From contig OY282609.1 of NCBI GenBank assembly GCA_958298945.1, positions 65,010,220 through 65,074,219 on the forward strand: a stretch of DNA of 64,000 nt, written 5' to 3'. Position numbers and translations under genes: made by a program. The notes beneath the pieces are model-generated. The model did no database searches. It saw only the letters and a program-made list of their open reading frames with translations, and had not been told where the DNA came from. Positions 37,801 to 48,550 of this stretch are shown in pieces (the first letter of the stretch is position 1; the number at the start of each line of letters is the position of its first letter). This stretch comes from Atherix ibis (Eukaryota > Arthropoda > Insecta > Diptera > Athericidae).

Positions 37801-40023
37801 CCAATTTTTACACGGTAGAAGTCTATTGGATCGATAAACAGTCTATTTGGAAGATGAGAGAATTTATTAATTTTTATTTATCCCGAAACAATTCAAATCC
37901 GGAATTTCGTTTCTTATTTATTTCGTTATCAGAAACAAAAAGATTAACAACAACTAAAAAAAATAAGCTCATTTAGCTAACCTTATAAAAGCAGAATCAT
38001 TCCCCATAATATTGTGACCGTAGCACATATAGAGTCCGCTATCTTCACGTGATACGTTGAAAATTTGTAGAGTGCCATTTTTCCACATTAAAAAGTCCTC
38101 CATTCGGTTTTCCTCCGTAAGCCGTTTTAGTCCATGCCCATCGGAATAGTCTTGATATCGGAGAATTTTGTTAGCTGGCGTTACCCATGTTATTAGGGGT
38201 GCAGGATTGCCAGTAAAGCAGCATTCAAGAGTGGCAGTCGAACGCAGTAAATGCTTTTTGGTGTCTGAACGATTCGGATTCCCTTTGTACTCAGGCCCAA
38301 TACAGTGTTGTGCTTCTAGCCGAGGCACCATATCACCGGGAGTGCCATCATGACAAGTCAATTTGGCCACATTGTCGATGAAGTCGCATTTGCTTCGATT
38401 GTCTTTCATAGTCATAGTTAGTACGATGGTGTGGCCCATTGTCATTTGACGCCATGTACAATTGTTGTACTGGTAATTGGTCTTCATGCGCTGTTGGACA
38501 TCGCCCAACCAACCATTGATCCAGTAAATTTTGCATTCGTCGCACAAATACGAATTGTTTAGCAAATCGATAAATTCGATATTTTCAATGCGCTTCAATC
38601 TTTCGGGAATGTGGGTGAGTACGTTGTCGCTAAGGTTCAGCCATCGCAGATGATGGAGATCGCCAATCTCTTTGGGTAAGTGGGGCAGACGATTTCCAGA
38701 CAAATCCAGTCTTTCGACGTTGGGCGTATTGAGGAACATGCACGATTGTATATAAGTTAAATTTTTATTATTTTTTATATTTAATATTTTTAATTTTGCT
38801 AATATTTCCTTGTTAACGGATTCGTTCTTGGTCGATATCCAATTTCCAAGGTAATTAAGTTCAGTCTCTTCGATGATCAATTCGGTCAGTTCGAACTGAT
38901 TCTTAAATATACCATTTGGCAGTCGTTTATAAATATTCTCACTTAAATCGAGCGCTATCAATTTCCTAAGTGGATTGAAAACGGTCGAATCCAGTTCGGA
39001 TATGCGATTTCCGCGCAGGGTTAACGCGATCAATTTGCCCAACGTTTCGAATGCGTGACGATCAATCGATACCAAATTGTTGTGGGACAAGTCTAGTCTC
39101 TGCAACTCGCGCATTCCGAATATGGAATTTTGCGAGAGGCTCTTGATGAAATTGTGACTTAAGTTCAAATCGATAAGCTTACGGTTTGGATTGAAGATGT
39201 TGTCGTGCAATTTGTGAATACGATTATGGGACAAGTCCAGCTGCTTCAGAGCTGTACAGTCTTTGAACAATTCGAACGGTATGATTCTTAGTTGATTGTG
39301 GTCCAAATACAGATTGCGTAGCTTTCTCAAGCCTCTGAATATACTGTGCGGAAGCTGATCGATACTGTTTGTCGATAAATTCAACTTATCCAATTCACCT
39401 AATTTACTAAATAAACTAATCTGGTCGCTAACTGCTATCGGCTGTAGATTATTATCGTCTAGATACAATTCTTTGAGATTGGCTAAGTCATCGAATGCAC
39501 TGTAGCCGAGATTCTCAATTCGATTCTTCGAAAGCTTAAGTATTTGGAGCCGTATTAAATGCTCAAAATGATGTCGATTTACCGTCGTTATGTTGTTTTC
39601 GGATAGATCGAGAACTTTCAGTCTGTACAAATTTATGCTGAAACGCGACTGCAGATTGTTCAGCTGGTCGTCGTCGATGTTGCTCTTGATCCATGTGAGA
39701 ACTTCTGTACGATTAGCCTCCGGCAATTCCAAATATTTCGTGTAACTGTAATCGTTCGTGTTGACGAAGATAACTCTTGTGAATTGCACATCGGGTGTTT
39801 TACTAAGCTCATAATTGGCCACGTTCAATGTCACATTCTCACATTGTAGGCTCGCTCTATTATGCTCAATATCGTACGCCGTCCTCGTCGCGAATGTGTC
39901 CGAAGAATCGTCATCTTTCAATAATTGAATGTGACACGATGCATCTTTAACGGATAGACACCAAACGGCTGGACTCAAGGTAAATGCAATTGCTATCAAG
40001 ACAATTGTTGATAGTATATCCAT
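29564..40023 (-). CDS. LRR-Ig transmembrane receptor with hendecad-repeat cytoplasmic region
   Basis: Six exons on the minus strand join in phase to give 1,944 residues: 37982-40023, 37717-37842, 37469-37622, 37077-37217, 35999-36218, 29564-32715; every junction is GT-AG. Domains: signal peptide 1-22; about 15 leucine-rich repeats from residue 132; a C-terminal LRR cap (LCDECKIYW); an I-set Ig domain (Cys601, Trp613, DSGLYMC with Cys667); a transmembrane helix about 693-717; a juxtamembrane cysteine cluster (CSVCTCC), a possible palmitoylation site; hendecad repeats 753-876; then a 1,050-residue low-complexity tail with His, Gln, Ser, Asn and Thr runs. The LRR plus single Ig plus one TM layout is that of insect LIG receptors (kekkon, lambik and relatives), which act at the cell surface in signalling or adhesion. 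The orthologue was not assigned, and the ligand is unknown. Non-coding 5' exons may lie upstream. Confidence 0.88.
34790..34844. repeat. (TC)n / (TTTC)n microsatellite
   Basis: TC dinucleotides run into TTTC tetranucleotides inside intron 5 of the receptor gene. Confidence 0.95.
35093..35893. mobile_element. Putative non-autonomous Tc1/mariner-type element
   Basis: The left end CAGGGTGGTGTGTCACAG and the right end (reverse complement CAGGAGGGTAGTG) are imperfect inverted repeats. The similarity continues inside with ATATCAGAAACTTAA against ATATCAGAAATTTAA. Both ends are flanked by TA. There is no transposase frame in the 801 bases; a small inverted pair TTGTGCGAA/TTCGCACAA lies near 35230-35272. 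It sits within receptor intron 5. Confidence 0.5.
35999..36218 (-). CDS. Receptor exon 5: hendecads 7 to 11
   Basis: Between a T-rich tract ending AAAAAG and CAAG|GTAAAT. Encodes [55 protein letters not shown], then [18 protein letters not shown]. Starts on a repeat border in phase 0. Confidence 0.88.
36769..36848. repeat. Clustered inverted and direct repeats in receptor intron 4
   Basis: ATGGCGATTAGTATAAC (36769-36785) is followed by GTTATACTAATAGCCAT (36805-36821), an inverted pair with one mismatch, and then by ATGGCTATTGGTATAGC (36832-36848), a third related copy in direct orientation. It could form a cruciform. It is not recognised as any element. Confidence 0.75.
37077..37217 (-). CDS. 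Receptor exon 4: hendecads 3 to 6
   Basis: 141 bases, 47 codons, both ends in phase 0, between TTACAG and CAG|GTGCGT. Encodes [22 protein letters not shown], a 14-residue unit [14 protein letters not shown] and [11 protein letters not shown]. Begins and ends on repeat borders. Confidence 0.88.
37469..37622 (-). CDS. Receptor exon 3: cysteine cluster and first hendecads
   Basis: Between TTTCAG and CAG|GTACGC. Encodes [20 protein letters not shown] and then two 11-residue repeats, [11 protein letters not shown] and [11 protein letters not shown]. The exon ends exactly at the end of the second repeat, in phase 0. Confidence 0.88.
37717..37842 (-). CDS. Receptor exon 2: transmembrane helix
   Basis: A 126-base exon between CCAAATAG and GTAAGA. 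It encodes [12 protein letters not shown], then the helix [20 protein letters not shown] with VQGI after it, and basic residues RRI that fit a cytoplasmic stop-transfer signal. Too short and lacking an ATG to be seen as an open frame by itself. Confidence 0.88.
37982..40023 (-). CDS. Receptor exon 1: signal peptide, LRRs and Ig domain
   Basis: Encodes residues 1-680 and two bases of the next codon. The ATG at 40023 is followed by a clear hydrophobic signal ([18 protein letters not shown]). Repeats follow the LxxLxLxxNxLxxL pattern (for example [28 protein letters not shown]). Several N-glycosylation sites are visible (NRT, NCT, NRS, NGT, NVS). The reading frame runs four codons into the intron before a stop; the splice donor ATAAG|GTTAGC is used instead because the next exon supplies an in-phase transmembrane segment. 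Confidence 0.92.
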
Positions 40024-41213
40024 CGTAGTTTTAGTTTTAATTTATCACAATTTGTTGTCACTCTCCATCCATTCCAGCTTATTTGCAACTGCATTTCGTA
40101 AATTTCTGTACGTTGTTTTGTTGGTTTTATTAACCATTCAATAAACCAAGAAATAGACAGAAAATAATTCATTTGAATTTAAAGAAAATAATACAAAAAA
40201 CTATAAATATATTTAATATTAATTTTAGATAATATTTGTACTGAAATGTAAACATCTAAAGAACACCCAGGCTATGTGACTAATTGGATTCGAACTCAAG
40301 AATGCTGCCTACTAGTCGCTAAATCAGGGCACAAATATTTTTATTTAATCTCGTTCACAAACTATTGATATTGTTATAGAAGCCAATTTGGACTAAAGTT
40401 GAAATATCCTTAGATTAACTTGTCACGATTTTGTACAAAAACGGAGAAAATCTTTTATGAATTCTCGTGAACTTAAAATTTAAACAAAATTTTGCCTTTT
40501 TTGTGTGTAATCGAACAAGGTTTCGTTATTCATGTGAAATGTCATATTTCTATTTCCTTAAACGAAGGCTGCCGAAAGTTAATTGGAAATTCTATTTTAC
40601 CCTGTGAATTTTCCGATTTCCCTCCTACCGAGAAGAAGATCCCAATCGTCATTTTACGTAATATTGAATTAAAGAAAATTCTCTTCTTATTCGGTTTTTA
40701 ATATAACCAAATGGCATATCCTACATAAGACTTTGAACCCAGACCGCTAACTAACGATTAGTTAGGCTATTTTTTGGTCTACATACGAATATATCTAAAA
40801 AGTCTTAATTAATGTTGGCGATATAATGCAATTCACGTGCGAAGAATCATCCGTGGTTGTCTATCCTAAATAGAGTCAACATCTTCCCCATTAAAATTTA
40901 AGTGCCATCAAAATTCGAAACATAAGCCATATTTAAAGAATGCGTAAATTCAAAGTCATTTCTCTGTACACAATATAAAACGTACAATAAATCATAAGAA
41001 AAAACGAGGAGGGGAAAAATCACGTTGGAAAAGCATGTGACATAAGAGAAGTTGAGTAAACGAATTTTCTTCTACCCACACTTTAAGTGATTGGTTTACG
41101 TAAAAATTATCGATTACGCAAGTACGAAAGTCGTCTACTTTCTTCGGGATCGAAATAGAACCAAAATCACGAAAATGATGCATTTTGTTTTTGTTGTTCG
41201 CTGTTTGTAGATA
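40024..41213. other. Receptor 5' flank
   Basis: The first 100 bases should include 5' UTR. The composition is more balanced than in the deserts, and 40270-40330 resembles a degraded tRNA or SINE B-box on the minus strand. No gene was recognised, and no TATA box was placed. Confidence 0.45.
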
Positions 41214-42750
41214 CACTGCAGGCCAAAAGTATGCGGCTACCTGGAATCTTTTTTTTTAATGAGCACGATATTTGTTGTTGAAGTTATCATAACAATACCG
41301 TGCAACGTGAAGGAAAAGCTAACACCCATGGATGCTACTTTAACCATTTAGACTTAATCAGACTAACGTTTGATTAGCTTAAAAAGTCTTGCGGTCATTG
41401 CCATCTCAAGCGACGAGAGTGTTACTGGGGAGGGTCACTGAAGATAATTCTCTTGCAAGAAACTTTTTATAACGAGAAACAGTTAGTTCGCGTATGAAAG
41501 AAATTTTCAGATCACCATACTCGTATATGACACTGTTAGCATAAATAATTCCACGAAGGAATTTCGACTGAATATGACTTGGTAGAACTCCAGAAAATAG
41601 GATTGCTCTCAATTGTGAGCTTCGAACGTAAGTCCAACAGTCTAAGTAATTGCGTATGTGGTTTCCAGGTCAATCGCTGTCGAAATAGTAGTTCTAAGTA
41701 ACACAGTTGCTTTTCTTGAGGAATTATATTTCCATAAAGGTTTAATGGAAGAACATAATTTACTAGGAGGAGTAAATTTTTGTTTTGTTATTTATTTTTA
41801 CTCTCCACTTCGCAAACCAGCGAGAATATAGTTTTGCAAAATATTGAAGTCAGAGATACGATTTTCGTGGCTTCTTAATATGGCTATAGGGAATATTGGG
41901 GAGTGTTAAAGATATTCTAAATGGAGATACCATTTAGAATACTATCCTTTGATACACATCAGTGCATGGTATAGTTTGACACTTTAGCTTTTGTGTTTTG
42001 GCAGGCAAAAAAATCGGAGATTTGTTATCATTCTCTTTGAGATATTTATCACATATAAATAAACTTAAACGTGAAAATAATATTTTAAATTACGAGTAAT
42101 TAAAAGATGTAGAAAATATAATATGTATATATCTTCAATATTAATAATTTTCATTTTCAAACTAATTTAAATAAATCGCATGAACTTAAAACAAAACGTC
42201 ATTTTTCCTTCCTACAACCAACCAAACAAATCGACTTAATTTTTTATCTTCTGTTTTCCGCTGGTCAGTAAAAGTACCACATTTGTGTATAGAGTAGTGC
42301 AGATACCAAGTTGGTATATAGCAAAATCATGAAAACATTCGTGGTATCGATACCAGAAATATTCCTCGAATACCAGCTTTTTCAGTTGATATTTGCTGCT
42401 ATTATGTAACAAATACATGGTTTTCAACGTAGTATCGATGCCAGATGTGTGTCCCTAGCATAAAAGTCAACATTCTTACTAGTTAGCATCAATCATCCCC
42501 AAATAAAATTGATTTGTTAACCACAACGGTTTTTTGAGAATTGTTTCTTCGTTGTGTCTAACAAAAATGGGGAATCTTTCGAATGAGCTAAAATTGTGGA
42601 CAATCCTTTTACAATACATAAGCAGTATTTTAAACGATACGATAAAAAAAACCTATTGTCCGAATGCCCAAAATTGTACAAGTTGTCATCAAACATAAAG
42701 AAGACTTTTTCGACATAAAATCAATTCGAGCATACTTTTGGCCTGCAGTG
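41214..42750. mobile_element. Tc1-sized element without a readable transposase
   Basis: The ends CACTGCAGGCCAAAAGTATG (left) and their perfect reverse complement (right) are flanked by TA on both sides (41212-41213, 42751-42752). The GGCCAAAAGTAT core is the Tc1-type terminus. The length of 1,537 bp equals a Tc1 element, yet no catalytic motif could be read on either strand and the interior is A/T rich. It is either a deeply decayed copy or a non-autonomous element carrying unrelated DNA. Confidence 0.65.
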
Positions 42751-43344
42751 TACAACACAGGTTTAATGGCGAATACAAAAGTCGAATGTAAGTACGAGCA
42801 CCAAAAATATTTTCTCAAAGGAGGGACATCAGAAGGCGAATAAAATTGAAGCTTTTGTTCTTTTTTTCTGGTTTTCCTCATCTCTATAAGTTGTTGTTGT
42901 CAAAAGCGAAAAGTCTTTGTTAAATGGCGTGTCAAGAACGACACGATCCAATGTGAACTTGATTCATTCACAAGCAAACATGTTAGCTCTATTCACATGT
43001 ACTCGTCAACTCGAACGAATAGTCCGGAAAATAAATCCGATTATCCTGTTCAATATTTCTTAAGTGTCACCAAAAGATTATGCTCGTATGGCTACACGTT
43101 TAAATATTTCAACAGTTCATATTTGTAAGCGTACACGTATAGGAAAATTCAAGCAGATTTAAAAACTTTCATTTAACAAAGAACAAATTTACAAAGTAAG
43201 CAGAGAATTTATCAATTTCGATAATATTGAAGAATGTTTCCTTTATAAATCTGATATTGGGAGTTGTTGTAAGGATTTGGATGACATTGACAGCCTAGGA
43301 ATGAGTGATGTTAATCGTGAACAGAATTGTAGAATTTTGCAGCC
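42751..43344. other. Balanced-composition stretch with broken frames
   Basis: A plus-strand frame reads from about 43067 (SPKDYARMATRLNISTVHIC) with one stop and then another 70 codons to about 43330. It directly precedes the RNase H fragment, so it may be an older part of the same non-LTR retroelement, but no motif was identified. Confidence 0.35.
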
Positions 43345-43590
43345 TTTAGTTCACCTGTGCATGGCGAATTGTCGGCAATTATGACAGCAGTAGAAATATT
43401 AATTAATATGCCCAGTAGTGCAGACATTCTTATTTTTAGGAATATACTTTTGCCGTCTTTCAAGCTATTCGTTGTTCATCAAATGACCCAGTTCTCAACA
43501 ATATTCGACATAACCTGCTGAACAACAGAAATATCGAATTGCACGGGGTTCCAGGCCATGTAAGTATTTTAAGTAATAAGCGCACGATTA
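43345..43590 (+). pseudogene. Jockey-type RNase H fragment
   Basis: Read across one frameshift the plus strand gives HGELSAIMTAVEILINMPSS with ADILIF, then FAVFQAIRCSSNDPVLNNIR and NIELHGVPGHVSILSN. This follows the RNase H pattern of Jockey-superfamily ORF2: E-L-x-A-I near the catalytic Glu, the D-S-x-x-A-x-x-A-I region (here decayed), and x-W-V-P-G-H-x-x-I (here GVPGHVSI). Stops and a frameshift make it dead. Confidence 0.6.
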
Positions 43591-44086
43591 GTAACCCTAA
43601 CTTGCCTTATGGCATTTAACAATTTTAGCCACATTTAGGCAAATAAAATGAATAATGGGCGATACTTTTTGTTAACTCATTGTCCTACTACCAGTCTACT
43701 CAACAATCTTACCGAAATTTTTGGAGCGAAAGTAGAGGACATTTTACTCTCACCTAAAATTTGCATATGGTAGTTCCACCAGCCAATCCTGTGGCGTTCA
43801 GGTTACTTTCTCTCACATACTAACCAGTTTTTTTGAGAAAGCACTTGTACCAAAGGAAGTTTTACTGTTTTGAGCAGTCACTTTGCTCTTAAATAACTAC
43901 TGATTGTGATGATTCGGAAAACCCCAATGAGGCAGTTCGAATTGAACGGCTGAAAAAATATTTCTATATTTTACAGTACTTTCGAAAAGACAGTTCAGGG
44001 TAAAACGACTATTACGGTAAAATAATTGTAGGGATATACACGTAATCCCACTAGTCAATTTACTGGAATATTGTTTGTAGCAAATA

Positions 44087-44293
44087 CAGGGTGGGCCATT
44101 TAAAAGTTGCATTTTAAAAAGTAAATAAAAAACTAGTGTATATTTTTTTAAATTTCCGGTTTTATTAGAAAGATTGAACCTTGAAATTTAAGAATGAAAC
44201 ACATCATTTAAATGACTGCCACGGCTGGCCTTACAGTACCCCATTCGCTCGACCCAATTTTTCAGTACATTTTTGATCGTCTGGGCCTGTATC
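44087..44293. mobile_element. Solo end fragment of the 49567 element family
   Basis: Starts CAGGGTGGGCCATTTAAAAG after TA and aligns with the left end of the element at 49567-50540 for about 205 bases, through GGGCCTGTATC, where similarity stops abruptly. Only one end is present, so the rest was deleted or replaced. Confidence 0.8.
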
Positions 44294-44368
44294 GATATGG
44301 CTGTTGAATAGACTGGTCTATTAGTGGTTACCCAAAAATTCGATAAAAATGTGTCGCATTTAGTTCAG

Positions 44369-44554
44369 TCAACAAGTCTGGTGACGCAGATCGAGAGTAC
44401 TGTCATCAGTGAAACAGTGGATTGGATTATCAGTAACAAATAAGAGATCCTTTACGAAAATAAGGAAAAGATTTGGACATAAAACCGAAACCGAAAGAAC
44501 ACAAGCATTTATTTGGTGTACTCCAGTCTTGGGCCCATCCAAAACTAATCCCAA
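44369..44554 (-). pseudogene. Non-LTR reverse transcriptase fragment
   Basis: The minus strand reads SVLCPNLFLIFVKDLLFVTD then NPIHCFTDDSTLD. This is the catalytic palm of a Jockey-like reverse transcriptase, normally GSVLSPTLFLIFINDL and F-A-D-D-S-T-L; the first D of the pair is preserved in FTDD. About 60 codons remain. It abuts the truncated DNA element on one side, which suggests one insertion cut the other. Confidence 0.7.
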
Positions 44555-45709
44555 ATCCTTCCATTATGCATCTCCTTTGTGCAACAATCCCTTTTCCAAA
44601 TTTTATATTTAAGCTTCTCTAATTGACAATAGTTATAATTAATCTTTTGGCTCATTTAGATTAGAAAAATGACTGCTTTACACACGTAATAAACAAAAAG
44701 TCTCATGGTCGTGACGCCTAAGTAAGAGTCCGTGGCGTATGTCTGAGAAGGATCTTACAAACAAACAAATTACGCTCTAAAAACCATAATTTGCTAAGAT
44801 AGACTATAATTGGATAATGAGTTGAAATAATAAAAGAATTTTTAAAAAATTAAAAAATTAATTTTAGCTAATTAATTAATAATTTTTTGGGTTTATTTTT
44901 AAGTACTTTTCGAATAATGTTAGATGTACTATATTTTTCCGGTGTAGAAGACAATATTTTATTGTTAACTAGTATCACCCACTCAACGCTTGAAATTTTT
45001 TTTCTAATCATATTATTTCGATTAATAATGATAAAAATACAGATTTAATATTGATTAATCTCGGAATATATCTCCTAAATTCAGATTTCCAAGTACGTGT
45101 AGAGCTATCAGTACATTTTCAATAAATAATAATTGATATTAAAGTTGTTATTTTGCAATAAATACGAATGAAATTTTCTGGGAAAACTGTAAAAAGCAGC
45201 TTTAAAAATGTACACATATGAGGCGTTTTCCTTTGGACCAATTTTGCTACTACGCGGTGGATGACCACAGAAAAGCCAAATTCTAAACACTAGTAGAAAC
45301 ATAACCTCAAACTAGTCAGCAACAATACTGAGTTAACTCACACATAAACAATAAAAACTGAGTTTATTCACACATAAACAATACTGAAAAAAATATGACT
45401 CTTCAACATAACCAACGAACCCGCAAAACTATCTATTTTCACTTTAGGAACTAGAACCCACCTAACGTAAATTGTATGCGTAACTCCCAGTTCGATGTGG
45501 TCGTTTGTTCGAGGTAGAGTAGATGATTGCTACTACCGCGTAGTAGCAAAATTGGTCCAAAGGAAAACGCTTATGGTAAGTGAGGCCGCCGCAATATTTA
45601 TTTAATAATGATTTGTTGATGGTAGAATATAATAGAATTTTTAAGGCAATAATCGAAAATAATATGATTGGCAAAATTTTTTTACTGTAATTTAAAAAAA
45701 AGATAAATA
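44555..45709. other. Spacer with a separated inverted repeat
   Basis: Apart from the perfect 36-bp inverted pair at 45223-45258 and 45535-45570 nothing was recognised. Confidence 0.5.
45223..45570. repeat. Perfect 36-bp inverted repeat, 276 bases apart
   Basis: The arm 45223-45258 starts GCGTTTTCCTTTGGACCAAT and ends CTACTACGCGGT; 45535-45570 is its exact reverse complement. The flanks diverge within a few bases on both sides, though CATATGAG and CATAA before the core hint at a longer original match. It could be the ends of a small fold-back element or two insertions of the same repeat. Confidence 0.85.
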
Positions 45710-46988
45710 CAAGGTGTATAAGCTTAAATCCGCTATTTGGTCATAGATGGCGTGAATGAGCGTATTAAGCTACCATAGACACGCCATACTTTTTTTTATG
45801 AATTTGACATCTGTCAACATTAATCAGTGCACATTGTCAGCAATTTTGTACAACAACATACATTTTTCCTTTGGTAATCATGTCTTGTTATGCGCTAGAA
45901 AGAGAGCATATGCGGGAACCTCTGCTTTTCTGCTTCAATTTGAAGAAATCGGCTGCCGAATCGCATCGAATGCTAATGGAGGCCTATGGTGACAGTACTT
46001 TATCGGAAACAACGTGCGGAGATTGGTTTCGTCGGTTCAAAGACGGTAATTTTGACTTGTAGGACAAGAAGCGTGAAAATCGGCCTAGGAAGGTTGAGGA
46101 CCATCAATTGCAGGCTCTTTCGACGAAGACGATACGCAATCGCAAAAAATGTTCACGGAGGAATTGGGTGTTACTCAACCAGCCATTTCCACGCGTCTGC
46201 GTACCATGGGGAAGATTGAAAAGATCGGAAAATGGGTGCTGTATGAATTGAACGATGGGCAAATGGAGCGACGCCAAAACACATGCGAAATCTTGCTCGC
46301 CAAACAAAAAAGAAAGTCATTCCTACATCGGATTGTGACAGGCGATGAAAAGTGGATATATTTCGAGAATCCTAAACGCAAGAAATTGTGGGTTGATCCC
46401 GACCAACCGTCAACATCTTCTCCAAAACCAAATCGCTTCGGACGGAAGACGATGCTGTGTGTTTGGTGGGATCAGTAGGGTATCATCTACTATGAGATGT
46501 TGAAACCTGGTGAAACTTTCAATGCCCATCGCTACCACAACAACTGATCAAATTGCACCGTGCTCTGCGTGAAAAAAGGACGGATTATCAACAAAGACAT
46601 GACAAGATGATGTTCCTCCACGACAACGCACCATCGTACACGTCAAAAATGTTCCGAAACTACTTGGAGACACTCAACTAGGAGGTGCTACCCCACTCCG
46701 CTTATTCACCAGACCTGGCCCCTTCCGACTACCACCTGTTTTCGTCGATGGACCACACACTCGCTGAGTCGCTCTTCGATTCTTACGAAGACATCCGAAA
46801 ATGGCTTGATGAGTGGTTTGCCTCGACAGAGCAGGAATTTTTTTGGCGTGGTATCCACAAATTGCACGAGAGATGTGAAAAATGTGTAGCTAGCGAGTGC
46901 AAGTACTTTAAATTAATTTATTTTTGCTTTCTATGAAAAAAAATGTTTTTTTGATTAAAAAACAGCGGATTTGAGCTTATACACCTGG
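45710..46988 (+). mobile_element. Mos1-like mariner, degenerate (copy 1)
   Basis: The ends CAAGGTGTATAAGCTTAAAT (left) and the reverse complement CCAGGTGTATAAGCTCAAAT (right) are inverted repeats flanked by TA. Length 1,279 bp. It is the sister of the copy at 54610-55884. Confidence 0.93.
45880..46936 (+). pseudogene. mauritiana-type mariner transposase, broken (copy 1)
   Basis: The protein resembles Mos1 transposase along its length: LLFCFNLKKSAAESHRMLME, WFRRFKDGNFDL, MERRQNTCEILLAKQKRKSF, IVTGDEKWIYF (first catalytic Asp), then AYSPDLAPSDYHLFSSM (third). A stop follows FDL, frames shift near 46080-46150 and 46545, the second catalytic block is read only as FLHDNAPS in a shifted frame, and a TAG follows WWDQ at about 46476. 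The same TAG is in the other copy. Not functional. Confidence 0.92.
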
Positions 46989-48427
46989 TATTTTGTAAGG
47001 ATGAAATTTCTTTCTAGGCATGGAGACCATCCAAATTTACTTATGCTGAGTTTATATCCTGAAGAATAGGATTCTTTACATTATAGGACTATTAAATTAA
47101 ATTCAGTCGTTTTCAACTCTCTTTTTTGAATTTCTAATCTCAGAAAATTCACCATAGAACTTTTTTGAAGACCTAGAATACAAACCAACGAAAATTGAAT
47201 AAATTTTTTAATTTAATTTTTCTATTGAAAACTATGTTTAGGTTTTAATAATAAAATGTATAAAAAGACGCTATTCCTTTTTCCAATAATGATAATATTT
47301 TATTCTTCCCTTAAAATAATTTTTCTCCTATAATTTTTTCTATAAAACTATATTTTATGTAGTAAAAACAAAAAATTATTGTCGAAGTAAAGATCTTTTC
47401 AATTTCAAATCCAAAAGTTTTTATAAAAACAATTTCGAAAAATCTCATTAAAGACAGTTTCACTTTACCCAGTTTTATTTATTATTTGTATTAAAAATAA
47501 ATCATAAATTTTACTCATTAATAAAACTAATAAACATAAATTTTTCTCTATAAACATATAAATTAGAGAGAAAAAAAAGAAAACAACATCAAAATTATTA
47601 ATCCGGGCAGCAGTTTTCGTAAAAAAATCATTTAAAAATTACTACAATGCATACAAGTAGATAAGGAGTATAAGAAGAGGACTTTTAATAGTTTTGGAAA
47701 ATAATGACTGCGTAACGGTAAAATTGGCATGTAACTGCCTAACCATTCGATTTTTTTTTTGGAAGTTCTGTGTACAATTTAATTTTAAATAATGCGAATA
47801 AAAATTGAGTGATATATAAAGATTATTGTTAATGTGAAAAGTAAATTTTAAAGTTGTTACAAAAAAATACTCCTAACCAAATTGTACGAACTTTATGTTC
47901 TGAAGTGAAATATCAAATGCAACTCGGTTAGAAATAGTTACTCTGCTAAATTGTTCCTTCTCTCTAATTTTATTTGAGGTAAATACATAAAAAACCTATA
48001 AAAACAATTTATCGTTTTATCGTTAATACTTTTCCATAATTGCCTCACCAAAACATTCGACTATTTTTTTTCAGTTTACTTTATTTTCGTGAATGGCACA
48101 GCAAAAAGTTTGCGTGTCGGTATGAAATTGCAAAAATTTTCACGAAACAATCAACAGAATGAATGGCTTTCACAAATAGAGAAAATACCAAACAAAAATT
48201 AATTTGAACAACAAATCGTGATTTACGTAAATTGCAGTGCACTGATAAATAATGCTTAGCTAATTTTAATGGCTGATAACACCTATTCACAATAATTCAT
48301 ATTAATTGTCCGTTGTTAGTACGCACGAGTATGCACAAGGAAAAAACTATAGCACCAATAATAATAATAGTTAATCACACATACATATTGTGCACAGCAT
48401 GTCATACTAGGTAGGTTAGATGAGAAA
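46989..48427. other. AT-rich spacer, nothing recognised
   Basis: Low-complexity A/T DNA with short frames only. The last part may be the 3' UTR of the candidate exon at 48428-48550. Confidence 0.5.
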
Positions 48428-48550
48428 TTATTCCTTGACCTTTTCTAGACTTGCCACTGAACTATGACAGTGACGACAACAGCTATGGTGACCACGACCA
48501 CGACCACGGCCACGACGACCACGCCGACGTTGACATTGCGCCTGGCACTC
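48428..48550 (-). CDS. Candidate terminal exon, RG-rich with cysteines
   Basis: A GC-rich island in AT-rich DNA. After a T-rich tract ending TTTAG, the phase-0 frame encodes 40 residues to a TAA: ECQAQCQRRRGRRGRGRGRG then HHSCCRHCHSSVASLEKVKE. Five cysteines and an RG run would suit a secreted or RNA-binding tail. A second frame through the same bases encodes a valine-rich hydrophobic stretch (GVVVVAVVVVVVTIAVVV) ending TAG, because the DNA is a (CGTGGT)n-like repeat. Which frame is used, if any, depends on the upstream exon, which was not found. It could be only a simple repeat. Confidence 0.3.
   Translation of the reverse strand, partial: ECQAQCQRRRGRRGRGRGRGHHSCCRHCHSSVASLEKVKE

Noticed and set aside
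40270..40330. tRNA-like B-box (GTTCGAATCC) on the minus strand
   Set aside because: The A-box is poor and the A-B distance is far too short; no cloverleaf could be drawn. At best a degraded tRNA or SINE scrap.
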